Shown here: positions 21,190 to 22,439 of the stretch, piece after piece
Numbering within the stretch: position 1 is the stretch's first letter
Layout of the letters: each line of letters opens with the position of its first letter
Assembly (NCBI GenBank): GCA_007131945.1
Contig: SLPP01000244.1
Location: 1-22,439 of the forward strand
From: Paracoccaceae bacterium
GTDB lineage: Bacteria > Pseudomonadota > Alphaproteobacteria > Rhodobacterales > Rhodobacteraceae
DNA length: 22,439 nucleotides
Direction: 5' to 3'
Translations under genes and position numbers: made by a program
The notes under the pieces: model-generated
Told to the model about the DNA's origin: nothing
Database searches by the model: none
The model's input: the letters and a program-made list of their open reading frames with translations, nothing else

Positions 21190-21211
21190 CGCGAAAGCCC
21201 CCAGTAGGGGC
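21190..21211 (-). terminator. Possible terminator of the MAPEG gene
   Basis: On the minus strand GCCCC (21211-21207), a 5-nt loop and GGGGC (21201-21197) are followed by TTTCGCG. The stem is short and the T-run is three bases. It lies about 100 nt after the MAPEG stop and just after the convergent UPF0149-type gene, a sensible place for a terminator. Confidence 0.4.
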
Positions 21212-21311
21212 GACTCCCGGAACGTTGACCAGGGGTTGACGGGAAAGCGCGCGGGTCACGCACGCGCGAAACGATCGGGATTGAAGTCTCTGATATTTTT
21301 GTTTTTATTGG

Positions 21312-21737
21312 TTACAGAGGTATGCTCTGGGCACTGTCTGCAAATGTTGGCATCAGCGCCGCGATCAGCATGGCAAGGGTCGCGAACCAGCCCACCGCCC
21401 AGATGATCGACCGCCCCGGCACCCAGCCCAGGACATAGGCGGGCACGTAGAGCACCCGCGCACCCAGATAGGCCCAGGCGCAAAAGGCGGTAAAGCCACT
21501 GGAATTGCCTGACAAGGTCACCACCACGACCGCGATGGCAAAGAGCGTCAAGCCCTCGAAATGGTTCTGCAGCGCCCGCTCCAGCCGTCCCGCCGTGCCG
21601 GTCAGGGGCCGATCCTCGTCGCGCGGCGAGGTCGAATAACCGAGCCCGACCTGGAGATTGGCCGTGATCGAGAAGACGACGTACTGCCCGAACTGCAGAA
21701 GGGCGGCGAGTGCGAGGACGAGGAGTTCGGGCGGCAT
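21312..21737 (-). CDS. MAPEG-family membrane protein
   Basis: A 141-residue integral membrane protein with four hydrophobic segments (about 3-24, 62-78, 84-104, 112-130). The motif GRLERALQNHFEGLTLF (about 50-66) is the MAPEG signature (xRAxxNxxExxxxF), with Arg, Asn and Glu in the usual places. The family includes glutathione transferases and eicosanoid enzymes; bacterial members of this small type are mostly uncharacterised, so glutathione-linked detoxification is possible, not shown. The ATG at 21737 has GAAGG about 9 nt upstream. It lies 216 bp after odhB on the same strand, with its own upstream region containing copy 2 of the intergenic CGTTAACC repeat. Confidence 0.87.
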   Translation of the reverse strand: MPPELLVLALAALLQFGQYVVFSITANLQVGLGYSTSPRDEDRPLTGTAGRLERALQNHFEGLTLFAIAVVVVTLSGNSSGFTAFCAWAYLGARVLYVPAYVLGWVPGRSIIWAVGWFATLAMLIAALMPTFADSAQSIPL

Positions 21738-21836
21738 GGGGCGATACCTTCAACCTCTCGATCAAGCGGGACCCAAAGCGACCGGCGCGAATGAGCCGCC
21801 GGCGCCGCGACGGCCCGGCTCCCGCGCCGGCTCCAG

Positions 21837-21859
21837 CAAAGGTTTCGTTGCGGTTAACG
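21837..21859 (-). repeat. Intergenic repeat CGTTAACCGCAAYGAAAC, copy 2
   Basis: On the minus strand CGTTAACCGCAACGAAAC is followed by CTTTG, matching copy 1 at 4994-5016 with one substitution and one inserted base in the 3' part. It points towards the MAPEG start about 100 bp away. TTGACG overlaps its first bases and could be a -35 element. A further GAAAC (21877-21873) lies upstream but not at the 33/9 spacing of the three-box element. Confidence 0.45.
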
Positions 21860-21896
21860 TCAAGAAATTCCCGTTTCAGTTCAGTGTATTGCCGAA

Positions 21897-21921
21897 GTGT
21901 GCGTGCGCGCACACCGGTGTG
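21897..21921. other. Overlapping palindromes after odhB
   Basis: GTGTGCG (21897-21903) and CGCACAC (21908-21914) form a 7-bp stem with a TGCG loop. They overlap a perfect 12-bp palindrome CACACCGGTGTG (21910-21921). The two structures exclude each other in RNA. They lie about 33 nt after the odhB stop. No T-run follows on the minus strand, so this is not a standard terminator. Confidence 0.4.
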
Positions 21922-21953
21922 TTCCGCCCCGTCTCCGGCGGACGTCGATCACC

Positions 21954-22439
<486 letters not shown>

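Noticed and set aside
21842..21877. Two GTTTC boxes upstream of the MAPEG gene as another element
   Set aside because: They are 31 bp apart and the 9-bp partner is missing, so the geometry does not fit.

Overview
The window is GC-rich DNA with codon use typical of an alphaproteobacterium. The C-terminal OdhB/SucB fragment, the DUF1127 protein, the GlxA-type AraC regulator and the overall gene style suggest a member of the Rhodobacterales; this is inference from protein character, not from a marker gene. Most genes between about 2.3 and 16.6 kb read on the minus strand.

Layout. 1-742: insertion-sequence debris (an IS3-like tail and an IS110-like C-terminus). 743-2213: a PhzF-family isomerase gene and a divergent Lrp/AsnC regulator. 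2325-4797 (minus): an MFS transporter, a MaoC-type hotdog dehydratase, a 43-residue coupled small ORF and a frameshifted, truncated TPR gene. 5195-9195 (minus): four overlapping genes for a group I truncated hemoglobin, a PAS/class III nucleotidyl cyclase, a PAS hybrid histidine kinase and an OmpR-type response regulator. 9284-10135 (minus): an alpha/beta hydrolase. 10358-10522 (plus): a DUF1127 small protein with a clear terminator. 10619-13894 (minus): an OsmC-like protein, a 62-residue unknown ORF bracketed by two perfect hairpins, an FMO/CzcO-like monooxygenase and an FAD oxidoreductase. 14029-16612 (minus): a winged-helix methyltransferase followed by a MATE exporter. 16765-18764 (plus): a GlxA-type AraC regulator and an SDR dehydrogenase. 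19069-21186 (plus): a large protein with a C-terminal UPF0149/YecA-like domain. 21312-21737 (minus): a MAPEG protein. 21954 to the edge (minus): the 3' part of odhB/sucB.

Two signals stand out. The first is the globin-cyclase-kinase-regulator cassette, whose reading frames overlap at every junction. It looks like a haem-gas signalling module joining cyclic-nucleotide synthesis to a two-component pathway. The second is a regulatory element no gene call explains. Four promoter regions (MFS-maoC, alpha/beta hydrolase, DUF1127, osmC operon) carry three GAAAC boxes with identical geometry: GAAACA-N3-GAAACR-N27-GAAACR, box starts 9 and 33 bp apart, always in the orientation of the downstream gene. 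This suggests one regulator controls a local regulon of detoxification, redox and transport genes. The regulator is not identified; the OmpR-type protein and the GlxA-type protein encoded here are the obvious candidates.

Other points of interest are a possible attenuated leader before the SDR gene, direct repeats suited to autoregulation in the methyltransferase/GlxA divergent region, a stem-loop in the osmC leader, and a 23-bp element found in two distant intergenic regions.
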